Positions 27,942 to 36,821 of a DNA stretch of 64,000 bases are shown here, piece by piece; the first letter of the stretch is position 1; every line of letters begins with the position of its first letter. The notes beneath the pieces were generated by a model. The model saw only the letters and a program-made list of their open reading frames with translations, did no database searches and was not told the origin of the DNA. This DNA is from Bauldia sp. (GTDB taxonomy: Bacteria > Pseudomonadota > Alphaproteobacteria > Rhizobiales > Kaistiaceae). A program made the position numbers and the translations under genes. Location: NCBI GenBank assembly GCA_026126065.1, contig JAHCJY010000003.1:62001-126000 (forward strand). Reading direction: 5' to 3'.

Positions 27942-28568
27942 TTGGTGGTTGACGGCAAGAACATAGCGCCGACAGAGGCGAATGTCGCGGTAATCGTTCG
28001 CAATTGCATCTATACTACAAGTGAACTAGACGCCGAGCCGAGACAGTCAGAAATAGTAACGGGGATTGCTCAGCACATTTTTGACCCTGTATCTGGGCGT
28101 GTCGATGTCCTGCGTCACAACTACGCTGTAATACTTAGCCAAGATTGCGACCTTCTTCAGGACTACAATACTCGGCAGAAAGGGGAACAATCCGATCTGA
28201 ATAGCGTATTGGTCTTTGAGGCAGAGCCATGGTCCAAAGTAAAAACATTGGTATCTGGCCGAGATATTTGGAAGCCGTTGGGGCAAAACAAGAATGAACG
28301 CTACCACTTGTTAGAAGAAGTGCCAGCCGCGTGTGACTGCGCAGGCGAAGGACTGCCGGCATTGGTAATCGACTTCCGAAAACTATTCGCTCTTTCTGCA
28401 ATTGAGATTGGCCGGCAGTTTGGATTGGGAAAGGACGGCGCGCAGCGACGCTGCCGTATGGTTGCCCCCTACCGGGAACATTTGCAGAGCCGTATGGCCT
28501 TCTATCTACAGCGTGTCGGGATTCCTGAACCGCACAGGGTCCCGGCAGCTGTGGTACCGACCGGGTGA
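27942..28568 (+). CDS. Unknown protein with SQDCDLL motif in the low-GC island
   Basis: About 208 residues. The start is uncertain: TTG at 27942 or GTG at 27945. The central motif NYAVILSQDCDLLQDY is the most striking feature; similar Ser-Gln-x-Cys-Asp-Leu segments occur in uncharacterised accessory proteins. A SEIVTGIAQHIFDP segment precedes it and LPALVIDFRKLFALSA follows. There is no signal peptide or membrane segment. It begins 14 bp after the previous stop, so it probably belongs to the same transcript. No function can be assigned. Confidence 0.6.
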   Translation: MVVDGKNIAPTEANVAVIVRNCIYTTSELDAEPRQSEIVTGIAQHIFDPVSGRVDVLRHNYAVILSQDCDLLQDYNTRQKGEQSDLNSVLVFEAEPWSKVKTLVSGRDIWKPLGQNKNERYHLLEEVPAACDCAGEGLPALVIDFRKLFALSAIEIGRQFGLGKDGAQRRCRMVAPYREHLQSRMAFYLQRVGIPEPHRVPAAVVPTG

Positions 28569-28618
28569 GACGGCTACATTAAATTCCGCGTTGTTCCCCG
28601 GATTCGCACCGCGACTTC

Positions 28619-29287
28619 ATGCGCCTCCTTGCCATCGACACCTCGCTCGAGGCCTGCGCGGTCGGCATCGCGGCCGGTGACGCGGCGCGCATTCTCCGAT
28701 CGGAGACGATCGGGCGCGGCCACGCGGAACGGCTGTTCTCGATGATCGCCGAAGCGCTCGACGCGGCGGGCATGACGATCGGCGACATCGACCGCTTCGC
28801 CGTGACCGTGGGACCGGGCTCGTTCACCGGCATCCGCGTCGGTATCGCCGCCGTGCGCGGCTTTGCCCTTGCCACCGGCAAGCCCGCAATTGGCCTCTCG
28901 ACACTCGCCGTCCACGCCGCGGCGGCGCGGGAGACGGCCGGGGCGGTCCCGGTCCTCGCCGCGCTTCCGGGCAAGGGCGGAGACGTGTTCGCCCAGCTCT
29001 TCGCCGGCGACGGGTCACCCGCAGCGCCCGCGGGGAACGGCCCCGCCGCGCCATTCGCGGCCGCGGCGATCGCGGCGCATGCTGTCCTGGCCGGCGCGGG
29101 ATCGGACCTCGTGGCTGCCGCCGGCGCGGCCGGAGCACCCGTCATCCATCGCGCGTCCGCGCCCGACCTTGCCGTCTTCGTCCGCCTTGCGCTGGCCACG
29201 GAGCCGACCGGCGAGCCGCCACGGCCGCTGTACCTCCGCGCGCCCGACGCCGCCCCGGCGGCGCCGGGGCCGGCGATGCGACCATGA
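28619..29287 (+). CDS. tsaB: tRNA t6A biosynthesis protein TsaB
   Basis: 222 residues. TsaB is the partner of TsaD in making N6-threonylcarbamoyladenosine at position 37 of ANN-decoding tRNAs. The ASKHA fold opens with MRLLAIDTSLEACAVGI, and VGPGSFTGIRVGIAAVRGFALAT is diagnostic. The C-terminal half is rich in Ala/Pro and degenerate, as usual for TsaB. It restarts core, high-GC sequence immediately right of the accessory island and overlaps rimI (ATGA). Confidence 0.94.
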   Translation: MRLLAIDTSLEACAVGIAAGDAARILRSETIGRGHAERLFSMIAEALDAAGMTIGDIDRFAVTVGPGSFTGIRVGIAAVRGFALATGKPAIGLSTLAVHAAAARETAGAVPVLAALPGKGGDVFAQLFAGDGSPAAPAGNGPAAPFAAAAIAAHAVLAGAGSDLVAAAGAAGAPVIHRASAPDLAVFVRLALATEPTGEPPRPLYLRAPDAAPAAPGPAMRP

Positions 29288-29772
29288 GCTGGTTCCGGCG
29301 GGAGGTCCGCACCCATATCGACAATGCGATGACCGAGGATTCCCGCGTCCTCGCCGACATCCACGGCCGCAGCTTCGACCGCGGCTGGAGCGCGGAGGAG
29401 ATGCGGGCGATGATTTCCGCGCATCCCGTGGTGGAGGTTCTGGCTCTCCGGCGGAGCGATTCCGGCAAGGCCACGACCGCGGGCTTCGTGGTGTTGCGGA
29501 TCGCCGGCGGCGAGGCTGAGATCCTGACGCTCGCGGTCGATCCGCAATACCGCCGCTGCGGCTACGGAAAGCTCCTCATGGAAGAGGCGCTCCGCCACGC
29601 CTATCGCGACCGCGCCGGGGCGGTGTTCCTCGAGGTCGACGAAACCAACAGGGCGGCGGTGCCGCTCTATTCCGCCCTCGGCTTCGAGACGGTGGGCCGC
29701 CGGGCGCGCTATTATGAGCGGCAGGACGGGCCGGCGGGCAGCGCGCTTGTCATGCGGCTGCGCCTCGGCTAA
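29284..29772 (+). CDS. rimI: Ribosomal-protein-alanine N-acetyltransferase-like GNAT
   Basis: 162 residues. GNAT fold: AEILTLAVDPQYRRCGYGKLLMEEAL holds the acetyl-CoA loop (RRCGYG), and VFLEVDETNRAAVPLYSALGFETVGRRARYY matches RimI. RimI acetylates the N-terminus of ribosomal protein S18. The ATG overlaps the tsaB stop, the common tsaB-rimI pairing. The N-terminus is longer than in enterobacteria. Family membership is firm, while substrate identity rests on context. Confidence 0.88.
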   Translation: MSWFRREVRTHIDNAMTEDSRVLADIHGRSFDRGWSAEEMRAMISAHPVVEVLALRRSDSGKATTAGFVVLRIAGGEAEILTLAVDPQYRRCGYGKLLMEEALRHAYRDRAGAVFLEVDETNRAAVPLYSALGFETVGRRARYYERQDGPAGSALVMRLRLG

Positions 29773-29798
29773 GCGGCCGTTCCAACCGGACAGGTAAA

Positions 29799-30236
29799 GT
29801 GGCGGCGACCGAGACACCCCTCTCCCTCATCGACGCCTGCGCCGCCAAGGGCATGCGGATGACCGAGCAGCGCCGGGTGATCGCGCGCATCCTCGACGCC
29901 GCCTCCGACCACCCCGACGTCGAGGAGCTCTACCGGCGCGCCTCCGCCGTCGACCCGCGGATTTCCATCTCGACGGTGTACCGCACGGTAAAGCTGTTCG
30001 AGGACGCCGGGATCATCACGCGGCACGAGTTCCGCGACGGAAGAGCCCGCTACGAGCCGATCCCCGACGAGCATCACGACCATCTGATCGACCTGCGCAC
30101 CGGCAAGGTCGTCGAGTTCCGCAGCGAGGAGATCGAGGCGCTCCAGGAGCGCGTCGCCGCCGAACTCGGGTTCAAGCTGGTGGACCACCGGCTGGAGCTC
30201 TACGGCGTGCCGATCGGCAAGAAGGACGGGACGTAG
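29799..30236 (+). CDS. Fur-family regulator (Fur/Mur type)
   Basis: 145 residues, GTG start. Winged-helix recognition region: KGMRMTEQRRVIARILDAA and PRISISTVYRTVKLFEDAGII. The metal region HHDHLIDLRTGKVVEFRSEEIEALQERVA resembles alphaproteobacterial Mur/Fur, which commonly respond to manganese rather than iron. No CxxC zinc motif is present, as in Mur. It follows rimI by 26 bp and is probably co-transcribed with tsaB-rimI. A Fur or Irr assignment is not excluded; the metal cannot be read from sequence. Confidence 0.88.
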   Translation: MAATETPLSLIDACAAKGMRMTEQRRVIARILDAASDHPDVEELYRRASAVDPRISISTVYRTVKLFEDAGIITRHEFRDGRARYEPIPDEHHDHLIDLRTGKVVEFRSEEIEALQERVAAELGFKLVDHRLELYGVPIGKKDGT

Positions 30237-30328
30237 AGCCGGCTGGGCCGGCCGGCTCGCGCATTCCGCCGATGACCCACGAGCGCGCCCTGACCCTAAC
30301 CAACCCATTCTGGCCACTCACTTTCTTC

Positions 30329-30429
30329 ACCCTCCCCCTTGTGGGGAGGGCCGGGGTGGGGACTCTCGGCTTCACCAATTCGTACGGCAGCAAGTCCCCC
30401 TCCCAACCCACCCCACAAGGGGGGAGGGA
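30329..30429. repeat. CCCTCCCC/GGGGAGGG palindromic repeat, in a 365-bp gene-free gap
   Basis: Two inverted arms (about 30329-30361 and 30396-30429) each include a cctccccctt-type core, and the left arm also folds on itself (ccctcccc-cttgt-ggggaggg). This type of GC-rich hairpin recurs in intergenic regions of many Hyphomicrobiales. It occupies the middle of 30237-30601, the gap before miaB, and may separate the fur/mur transcript from the miaB transcript. Nothing else is evident in the gap. Confidence 0.65.
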
Positions 30430-30601
30430 GCGATGGGCCTGAGATTCAGACTAGCCGAGCCGAAGCAACGGCGGTTCGGTGCCCGGCCACGTGGCGCTGC
30501 GGTGACTGTTGCCCCAGAGCAACAGCTGCTCCTTGCGCCGCGTCGGAGGGTTGGCCAAACTGACCCCTTCCCGACATGCGGCCGAGCCGCCGCGGAACCT
30601 G

Positions 30602-31978
30602 ATGACGCCCGAGACCCCGCAGAAGAAGGTCTTCATCCGCACCCACGGGTGCCAGATGAACGTCTACGATTCCGGGCGGATGGCGGACGTGCTGGCGGGC
30701 GAGTACGCCACGACCGGCGCTCCGGAAGAGGCGGACCTCATCCTCCTCAACACGTGCCACATCCGCGAGAAGGCGTCGGAGAAGGTCTACACCGAGCTCG
30801 GCCTGCTGCGGCGAATCAAGGAGAAGGCCGCCACCGAGGGCCGCACCGTCACCATCGGCGTCACGGGGTGCGTGGCGCAGGCGGAGGGCGAGGAGATCGC
30901 GCGCCGGGCAAAGGCCGTCGATCTCGTGGTCGGCCCGCAATCCTACCAGAGGCTGCCGGAGATCGTGCGGGAGGCGCGGAGCACCCGCCGGCCGCCGGTG
31001 ACGGCCGACTTTGCCCCCGGCGAGAAATTCGCGGCGCTGCGGGACACGCCGCCGCGGAATCGCGGCGAGGTTTCCGCCTTCCTCGCGGTGCAGGAGGGCT
31101 GCGACAAGTTCTGCACGTTCTGTGTCGTCCCCTACACGCGCGGCGCGGAGTTCTCTCGGCCCGCCGCCGACCTCATCGCCGAGGCGACGCGGCTCGCCGA
31201 CATGGGCGTGCGCGAACTCACGCTCCTTGGCCAGAACGTCAATGCCTGGCACGGCGACGGTCAAGACGGCGCGCAATGGGGCCTTGGCAAGCTCCTGTTC
31301 CGGCTGGCGGAAGTGCCCGGCATCGCCCGGCTGCGCTACACCACAAGCCACGCCCGCGACATGGACGACGCCCTGATCGCCGCCCATCGCGACCTGCCGG
31401 CGCTGATGCCGTACCTTCACCTGCCGGTGCAGGCGGGATCGGACCGCATCCTGCAGGCCATGAACCGGCGTCACACCGCCGGCGACTATCTCCGCCTCGT
31501 CGACCGCATTCGCGCGGCGCGGCCGGACATGGCGCTGTCGGGCGATTTCATCGTCGGCTTCCCCGGCGAGACCGATGCCGACTTCGCCGAAACGCTCCGG
31601 CTGGTGGAAACTGTCACATACGCGTCGGCGTTCACGTTCAAATACAGTCCCCGTCCCGGCACGCCGGCTGCATCGTCAAGGCAGCAGGTGCCGGCAGCGG
31701 CGAAGAACGAGCGGCTCTATCGCCTCCAGGCGCTGATCGCCGATCAGCAGGCGGCGTTCAACCGGTCGAGGCTCGGAATGGAGATGGACGTCCTGTTCGA
31801 CCGGCCCGGCAAGCGGCCGGGCCAGATTGCCGGGCGCTCGCCCTGGCTCCAGACCGTCCATGTCATGGCGTCGCCCGATCTGATCGGCGAAGTCCGCAGC
31901 GTCACCATCGATGCACTCGGCACCAACACAATGTCCGGCGTCCTTTCGGATGCCCGGACCTTCGAGGAGGCTGTTTGA
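30602..31978 (+). CDS. miaB: tRNA-2-methylthio-N6-dimethylallyladenosine synthase
   Basis: 458 residues from MTPETPQKK; a longer in-frame reading upstream enters the repeat region and is not conserved. MiaB is a radical-SAM methylthiotransferase for A37. The N-terminal cluster cysteines are C17, C52 and C90. The radical SAM motif CDKFCTFC gives C167, C171 and C174. A TRAM domain follows near the C-terminus ([23 protein letters not shown]). The stop is shared with the TTG start of phoH. It begins the run miaB-phoH-ybeY-corC-lnt. Confidence 0.96.
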   Translation: MTPETPQKKVFIRTHGCQMNVYDSGRMADVLAGEYATTGAPEEADLILLNTCHIREKASEKVYTELGLLRRIKEKAATEGRTVTIGVTGCVAQAEGEEIARRAKAVDLVVGPQSYQRLPEIVREARSTRRPPVTADFAPGEKFAALRDTPPRNRGEVSAFLAVQEGCDKFCTFCVVPYTRGAEFSRPAADLIAEATRLADMGVRELTLLGQNVNAWHGDGQDGAQWGLGKLLFRLAEVPGIARLRYTTSHARDMDDALIAAHRDLPALMPYLHLPVQAGSDRILQAMNRRHTAGDYLRLVDRIRAARPDMALSGDFIVGFPGETDADFAETLRLVETVTYASAFTFKYSPRPGTPAASSRQQVPAAAKNERLYRLQALIADQQAAFNRSRLGMEMDVLFDRPGKRPGQIAGRSPWLQTVHVMASPDLIGEVRSVTIDALGTNTMSGVLSDARTFEEAV

Positions 31979-33018
31979 CCCCGACGCGCTCCCGTACCGC
32001 TGCCCCCGCCGCGATCGAGCTCCGGCCCGACGCGACCCAGATCAACGTCGCCTTCGACAGCAACCGCCTCGCGGTGGCCCTGTTCGGCGAGTTCGACCAG
32101 AACCTTGCCATGATCGAGCAGCGCTTCGGCGTGGAGGCGGTCGCGCGCGGCAACCAGGTCCAGATCCGCGGCCTCGCGCATGACTGCGCGAAGGCGCGCC
32201 TCGCGCTCGACATGCTCTACACCCGCCTCGAGCAGGGCCACGACATCGAGCCCGGCGACGTCGACGGCGCGATCCGGATGGCGGAGGCGGCGGACGCGCA
32301 GCTGAACCTGCCGACGCTCGAGCCGAAGAGCCGGCTCTCGATGGCGCAGATCGCAACGCGGCGGAAGGTCGTCATGGCGCGATCGATGGCGCAGGATGCC
32401 TATATCCGCGCCATGGACGCGGCGGAGCTCGTCTTCGGCATCGGGCCGGCCGGCACGGGCAAGACCTATCTTGCCGTCGCCTATGCCGCCGCAATGCTCG
32501 AGAACGGTCAGGTCGCGCGGCTCGTCCTGTCGCGGCCGGCGGTCGAGGCGGGCGAACGGCTCGGCTTCCTGCCGGGCGACATGAAGGAGAAGGTCGATCC
32601 CTATCTCCGCCCGCTCTACGATGCACTCTACGACATGATCCCGGCCGAGAAGGTGGAGCGCGGCCTGGCGTCGGGTGCGATCGAGGTCGCGCCGCTCGCC
32701 TTCATGCGCGGCCGCACGCTCGCCAACGCCGCCGTCATCCTCGACGAGGCGCAGAACACCACGCCGATGCAGATGAAGATGTTCCTGACCCGTCTCGGCG
32801 AGGGGTCGAAGATGTTCGTCACCGGGGACCCGACGCAGGTCGACCTCCCCGAGAAGCAGAGTTCCGGCCTCGCCGAGGCGCTCGACCTGCTGCGCGACGT
32901 GCCGGAGATCCGGCAGGTGCGTTTCACCGACGCCGATGTGGTCCGGCACCCCCTCGTCGCGCGGATCGTCCGGGCCTACGACGCGCGCGACCGGAAGCTG
33001 CGCGGCGGCGATGGGTAG
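31975..33018 (+). CDS. PhoH-like ATPase (YbeZ)
   Basis: 347 residues. The start is TTG overlapping the miaB stop (TTGA), with GGAGG six bases upstream; no ATG fits. Walker A GPAGTGKT lies at about 157-164 and a Walker B-like [10 protein letters not shown] follows, with [21 protein letters not shown] typical of PhoH. The N-terminal segment is KH-like ([17 protein letters not shown]). The family is linked to YbeY and RNA metabolism, and ybeY follows with an eight-base overlap. The protein is complete. Confidence 0.94.
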   Translation: MTPTRSRTAAPAAIELRPDATQINVAFDSNRLAVALFGEFDQNLAMIEQRFGVEAVARGNQVQIRGLAHDCAKARLALDMLYTRLEQGHDIEPGDVDGAIRMAEAADAQLNLPTLEPKSRLSMAQIATRRKVVMARSMAQDAYIRAMDAAELVFGIGPAGTGKTYLAVAYAAAMLENGQVARLVLSRPAVEAGERLGFLPGDMKEKVDPYLRPLYDALYDMIPAEKVERGLASGAIEVAPLAFMRGRTLANAAVILDEAQNTTPMQMKMFLTRLGEGSKMFVTGDPTQVDLPEKQSSGLAEALDLLRDVPEIRQVRFTDADVVRHPLVARIVRAYDARDRKLRGGDG

Positions 33019-33514
33019 CATCGCCGGCACCGGCGCTGACATCGCGATCGCCATCGAAGGCGGCGACTGGCCTGACGAACCGACGCTGGACGCGCTGGTC
33101 AAGGCGGCCGCGCGGGCGGTGGAGGAGCACCTCGGCGAGGATTTCTCGGGCCGTGAATTGTCGCTCCTGTTCACCGACGACGCCGAGATCGGCAGCCTCA
33201 ACGCCGACTGGCGCGGCAAGCCCAAGCCCACGAACGTACTGTCCTTTCCGGCCGCCGCCATGCCCGGTATGGACGACCCGCCGCTCGGCGATATCGCGTT
33301 CGGCTACGAGACCGTCCGGCGCGAGGCCGAGGAAGCGGACTTGACGCTGGCCGACCATATCACCCATCTTTTCGTCCACGGCCTCCTCCACCTCCTCGGG
33401 TACGACCATGAGGTGATCACGGAGGCGGAAGCGATGGAGCGGCTCGAGATCGCCGTCCTCGCTCGGCTGGGCATCGCCGATCCCTATGCGGGCAGCGAGC
33501 CGGAGCCCCACTGA
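33011..33514 (+). CDS. ybeY: Endoribonuclease YbeY (16S rRNA maturation)
   Basis: 167 residues. Zn-dependent endoribonuclease in 16S rRNA 3'-end maturation and ribosome quality control. The metal motif is HLFVHGLLHLLGYDH (three His). The preceding TNVLSFPA and PLGDIAFGYETV are conserved. The ATG overlaps the end of phoH by eight bases. The N-terminal part (ELSLLFTDDAEIGSLNADWRGK) is standard. It is the functional partner of the upstream PhoH-like protein. Confidence 0.95.
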   Translation: MGSIAGTGADIAIAIEGGDWPDEPTLDALVKAAARAVEEHLGEDFSGRELSLLFTDDAEIGSLNADWRGKPKPTNVLSFPAAAMPGMDDPPLGDIAFGYETVRREAEEADLTLADHITHLFVHGLLHLLGYDHEVITEAEAMERLEIAVLARLGIADPYAGSEPEPH

Positions 33515-33533
33515 ACAGGCGGCGCGAACTGAC

Positions 33534-34577
33534 ATGAACGATCGCAAAGATACGCCCTTGGCCGGCGTCGAGCCGGCTCCGGAACCTCTCCCTAGTAGTC
33601 CGCCGCCCGGCGCCAGGCCGGGCGAGGGCGACACCTGGCTCGACCGCCTGCGCGGCGCGGTCGGCCTTCGCAGCGCGACCGCGCGCGAGGAGCTCGAGGA
33701 AGCGCTCGAGGAAGCAAGCACCGACGATGCGTTCACGCCCGAGGAGCGGGCGATGCTGTCGAACGTGCTGGGGCTCAGGGAAGTCCGCGTCGAGGACATC
33801 ATGGTGCCGCGGGCCGACGTCGAGGCCGTGGATATAGATGCAACGCTGGGCGAACTGATGGCCGAGTTCCGCGAGAACGGCCATTCGCGCATGCCGGTCT
33901 ACCGCGACTCGCTCGACGAGCCCGTGGGCATGGTCCACATCAAGGACCTCATGCTCTACCTCGCCAAGACCGCGGCCGTGCCGTCGCGGAACGACGCACG
34001 CCCCGCGGTCGACCTCAGTCGCGTCGACCTCAGCCGGACGGTCGGCGAGGCGGGGCTGGTGCGGAACGTGCTGTTCGTCCCGGCGTCCATGCCCGTGGCG
34101 AAGCTGCTGACGACGATGCAGACCTCGCGCATGCAGATGGCGCTCGTGATCGACGAGTTTGGCGGAACCGACGGCGTCGTCTCGATCGAGGACGCGGTGG
34201 AGGCCATCGTCGGCGAGATCGAGGACGAGCACGACGAGGACGAGCCCGAGATCGCGCCCGATGGCGACGGCGCCTTCGTCGCCGACGGCGGCGCGGGTGT
34301 CGAGGAGGTCGCGGCGGCGGTCGGCGGCGATCTCGGCAAGGATCGCGACGAGGACGAGGTCGAGACGATCGGCGGGCTGGTCTTCAGCCTGCTGGGCCGC
34401 ATTCCCGCGACGGGCGAGACCATCATCGTCCCCGGCGGCTACGAGGTCCGCATCCTCGACGCCGACCAGCGCCGCATCCGCCGTCTCCGCATCAAGCGGC
34501 TGGCGGCGTTGCCGGGCACCCCCGCGACCGCACCGGGAGCCGAGGGGACCGAGCCCCGCACCGCCTCGCGCGCTTGA
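33534..34577 (+). CDS. CorC/HlyC-type CBS-domain transporter-associated protein
   Basis: 347 residues. An N-terminal low-complexity lead precedes LREVRVEDIMVPRADVEAVD, the start of two CBS domains (GHSRMPVYRDSLDEPVGMVHIKDLM; RMQMALVIDEFGGTDGVVSIEDAVEAIVGEIEDEHDED). The CorC_HlyC C-terminal domain (GGLVFSLLGRIPATGETI) follows. The family modulates magnesium and cobalt efflux, but substrate here is inferred. There are no membrane helices, so it should be cytoplasmic. It lies 19 bp after ybeY and upstream of lnt, the usual order. Confidence 0.92.
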   Translation: MNDRKDTPLAGVEPAPEPLPSSPPPGARPGEGDTWLDRLRGAVGLRSATAREELEEALEEASTDDAFTPEERAMLSNVLGLREVRVEDIMVPRADVEAVDIDATLGELMAEFRENGHSRMPVYRDSLDEPVGMVHIKDLMLYLAKTAAVPSRNDARPAVDLSRVDLSRTVGEAGLVRNVLFVPASMPVAKLLTTMQTSRMQMALVIDEFGGTDGVVSIEDAVEAIVGEIEDEHDEDEPEIAPDGDGAFVADGGAGVEEVAAAVGGDLGKDRDEDEVETIGGLVFSLLGRIPATGETIIVPGGYEVRILDADQRRIRRLRIKRLAALPGTPATAPGAEGTEPRTASRA

Positions 34578-34642
34578 CGCGGACGCGATAGTCCCGCACT
34601 CCGGGCTCCTTGGTCGCTTCCGATTCGCGGGGCCGGGCGCCG

Positions 34643-36229
34643 ATGGGCCGACTGGCCGATTCGATCATCCTGCTCTGGGGCTGGCGCAGGCTGTTCCTCG
34701 CGATGCTTGCGGGCGCGGTCACCGCGTTCGCGCTCGCCCCGTTCGACCTCGTCCCGGTCCCGCTCGTAACCATCCCGATCCTCGTCTGGCTGATCGACGG
34801 ATCGACGCCGCCCGTCGGCACCGGCTTCCTGCGCCGGCTGCTGCCTGCCTTTGGCGTCGGCTGGGCCTTCGGCTTCGGCTATTTCCTCGCCGGCCTGTGG
34901 TGGATCGGTGTCTCCTTCCTGGTGGACGGTGACACCTTCGCGTGGCTGATGCCGGTGGCGGTGGTCGTGTTCCCTGCGCTCCTGGGCATCATCTGGGGCG
35001 TCGGCACGGCCCTGGCGCGCCTGTTCTGGAGCGACGGGTGGCCGCGCATTGTCGTCTTCGCCATCGCCATGACGGGGGTCGAGTGGCTGCGCGGGCACAT
35101 CCTCACCGGCTTCCCGTGGAACGCCTTCGGCTACGCGCTGATGCCGGAGCCGGTGCTGATGCAGTCCGCCGCGGTCGTCGGCGTGTGGGGCATCACGCTC
35201 CTGGCCTTCCTCGTGTTCGCCGCTCCCGTGCTCCTGGTGCGGACCGGCGAGCGCTTCCGGGTGGCGGCGCTCCTGTGCATCCTCCTGCTCCTCGCTGCCG
35301 ACGCTGCCTATGGCGTCCTCCGGCTCCGCAACGCCTCCGACGAGACCGTCGCGGGCGTCCGCCTCCGCATCGTCCAGCCGAACATCGACCAGCGCACCAA
35401 GGAGGACCCGGCCTTCTGGGCCGAGAGCTTCCGCCAGACGATCAACCTCAGTGCCGCGCCGGCTGCCCAGGCGGTCACCCACGTCATCTGGCCCGAGACG
35501 GCCATCCCCTACATCCTCACCGAATCGCCCCAGCAGCTCGCGGCGATCGCCGCAATGCTCGACCCGGGGATGGTGCTCCTGGCGGGCGCGCCGCGCGCCG
35601 ACCAGCCGGACGAGAACGGCGACCGGGCGGTGATGAACTCGATCCTTGTCATCGAGGACGGCGGCGTGATCATCGATTCCTACGACAAGGTCCACCTCGT
35701 CCCGTTCGGCGAATACCTGCCCCTGCAGGGCCTTCTCGAAGGCATCGGCCTTCGTCAGCTGATCTCCCTGCCGGGCGGGTTCGAGCCCGGCGTCCAGCAG
35801 CGGAGCATCGTGGCCGGCACGGCACCGGCTTTCGCGCCGCTGATCTGCTACGAGGCGATCTTCCCGCACGAGGTCGTGCCCGACGGCGACCGTCCGGGCT
35901 GGCTCCTCAACGTGACCAATGACGCGTGGTACGGCGATACGCCGGGACCGCGGCAGCATCTGCGCCAGGCGATCGTCCGGGCGGTGGAGGAGGGCCTGCC
36001 GCTCGTGCGCGCCGCCAATACCGGCATCTCGGCGATCGTCGATCCCTATGGGCGGATCGTCGCCAGCCTCGAGCTCAATGAGACGGGCGTGATCGACGGT
36101 GATCTGCCCGCGGCATTACCTCGTACAACCTATGCACGCTTTGGTGATACACTTACGGCCGCAATCGCCATTGTGCTCGCGATCCTCGCAGGGTTGGGTA
36201 GAATGACGCAGACAAGACGGCCGGATTGA
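34643..36229 (+). CDS. lnt: Apolipoprotein N-acyltransferase
   Basis: 528 residues from ATG (MGRLADSII); a longer TTG frame is possible. Lnt adds the third acyl chain to lipoproteins at the inner membrane. Several membrane helices span residues 10-230. A nitrilase-fold domain follows with the triad regions WPETAIPYI (Glu), YDKVHLVPFGEYLP (Lys) and PLICYEAIFPH (Cys). Length is typical. It follows the CorC-type gene by about 65 bp and precedes the HTH gene. Confidence 0.96.
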   Translation: MGRLADSIILLWGWRRLFLAMLAGAVTAFALAPFDLVPVPLVTIPILVWLIDGSTPPVGTGFLRRLLPAFGVGWAFGFGYFLAGLWWIGVSFLVDGDTFAWLMPVAVVVFPALLGIIWGVGTALARLFWSDGWPRIVVFAIAMTGVEWLRGHILTGFPWNAFGYALMPEPVLMQSAAVVGVWGITLLAFLVFAAPVLLVRTGERFRVAALLCILLLLAADAAYGVLRLRNASDETVAGVRLRIVQPNIDQRTKEDPAFWAESFRQTINLSAAPAAQAVTHVIWPETAIPYILTESPQQLAAIAAMLDPGMVLLAGAPRADQPDENGDRAVMNSILVIEDGGVIIDSYDKVHLVPFGEYLPLQGLLEGIGLRQLISLPGGFEPGVQQRSIVAGTAPAFAPLICYEAIFPHEVVPDGDRPGWLLNVTNDAWYGDTPGPRQHLRQAIVRAVEEGLPLVRAANTGISAIVDPYGRIVASLELNETGVIDGDLPAALPRTTYARFGDTLTAAIAIVLAILAGLGRMTQTRRPD

Positions 36230-36284
36230 CACCCTGTATCCGCTGCTCGTAAAGCCGCGCAGTCCCCCCGGAGGCTCGGGGAGA

Positions 36285-36728
36285 ATGGCGGCGTCGGAGC
36301 AATTCCAGATGAGTCAAGCTATGGCAGCCACCAAGAAGCCGAATCCGATCGACATTCATGTCGGAGGGCGAGTTCGACTTCGGCGGATGATGCTGGGGAT
36401 GAGCCAGGAGAAGCTCGGCGAGCAGCTCGGCATCACGTTCCAGCAGATCCAGAAATACGAGAAGGGCACCAACCGGATTGGCGCCAGCCGCCTGCAGAAC
36501 ATCGCAGGCGTCCTGTCGGTCCCGGTCGGCTTCTTCTTCGACGGTGCCCCTGGCCCGGGTGATATTGCCGCTCCCGATTCCAAGAGCGGCAGCTACGTGG
36601 TCGACTTCCTTTCGAGCTCGGAAGGGCTCCAGCTGAATCGTGCCTTCGTCCGGATTGCCGACGCCCGCGTACGCCGCCGGGTGGTCGACCTCGTGCGCGC
36701 CCTCGCCGGCGACATGACGGACGCCTGA
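36285..36728 (+). CDS. XRE-family transcriptional regulator next to metK
   Basis: 147 residues. The HTH region is RVRLRRMMLGMSQEKLGEQLGITFQQIQKYEKGTNRIGASRLQNIAGVL, complete and characteristic of a small regulator conserved in alphaproteobacteria beside metK. After it lies a short Gly/Pro-rich linker and a C-terminal helical part. The first ATG (36285) has GGAGG ten bases upstream; internal ATGs at 36309 and 36321 are alternatives. The targets are unknown. It lies between lnt and metK, 93 bp before the latter. Confidence 0.92.
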   Translation: MAASEQFQMSQAMAATKKPNPIDIHVGGRVRLRRMMLGMSQEKLGEQLGITFQQIQKYEKGTNRIGASRLQNIAGVLSVPVGFFFDGAPGPGDIAAPDSKSGSYVVDFLSSSEGLQLNRAFVRIADARVRRRVVDLVRALAGDMTDA

Positions 36729-36821
36729 CAGCAGACGGCGACCGATTGACGCTGCTGGCGCCCATGGCCTCGGGGCACCCGCTTCCCTCCCTGCGCTTCG
36801 TCGATCCCTCAACCCAAGCGA

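Noticed and set aside
25947-28620. tRNA-linked integrative element around the low-GC island
   Set aside because: No tRNA, integrase or clear flanking direct repeat was seen at either edge.
30237-30601. Upstream extension of miaB or a small gene in the gap
   Set aside because: The in-frame extension runs through the palindromic repeat and has no conserved or start-supported sequence.
36729-36821. Possible SAM-responsive riboswitch before metK
   Set aside because: No pairing pattern or conserved core of a known SAM class could be recognised in the 93-bp leader.
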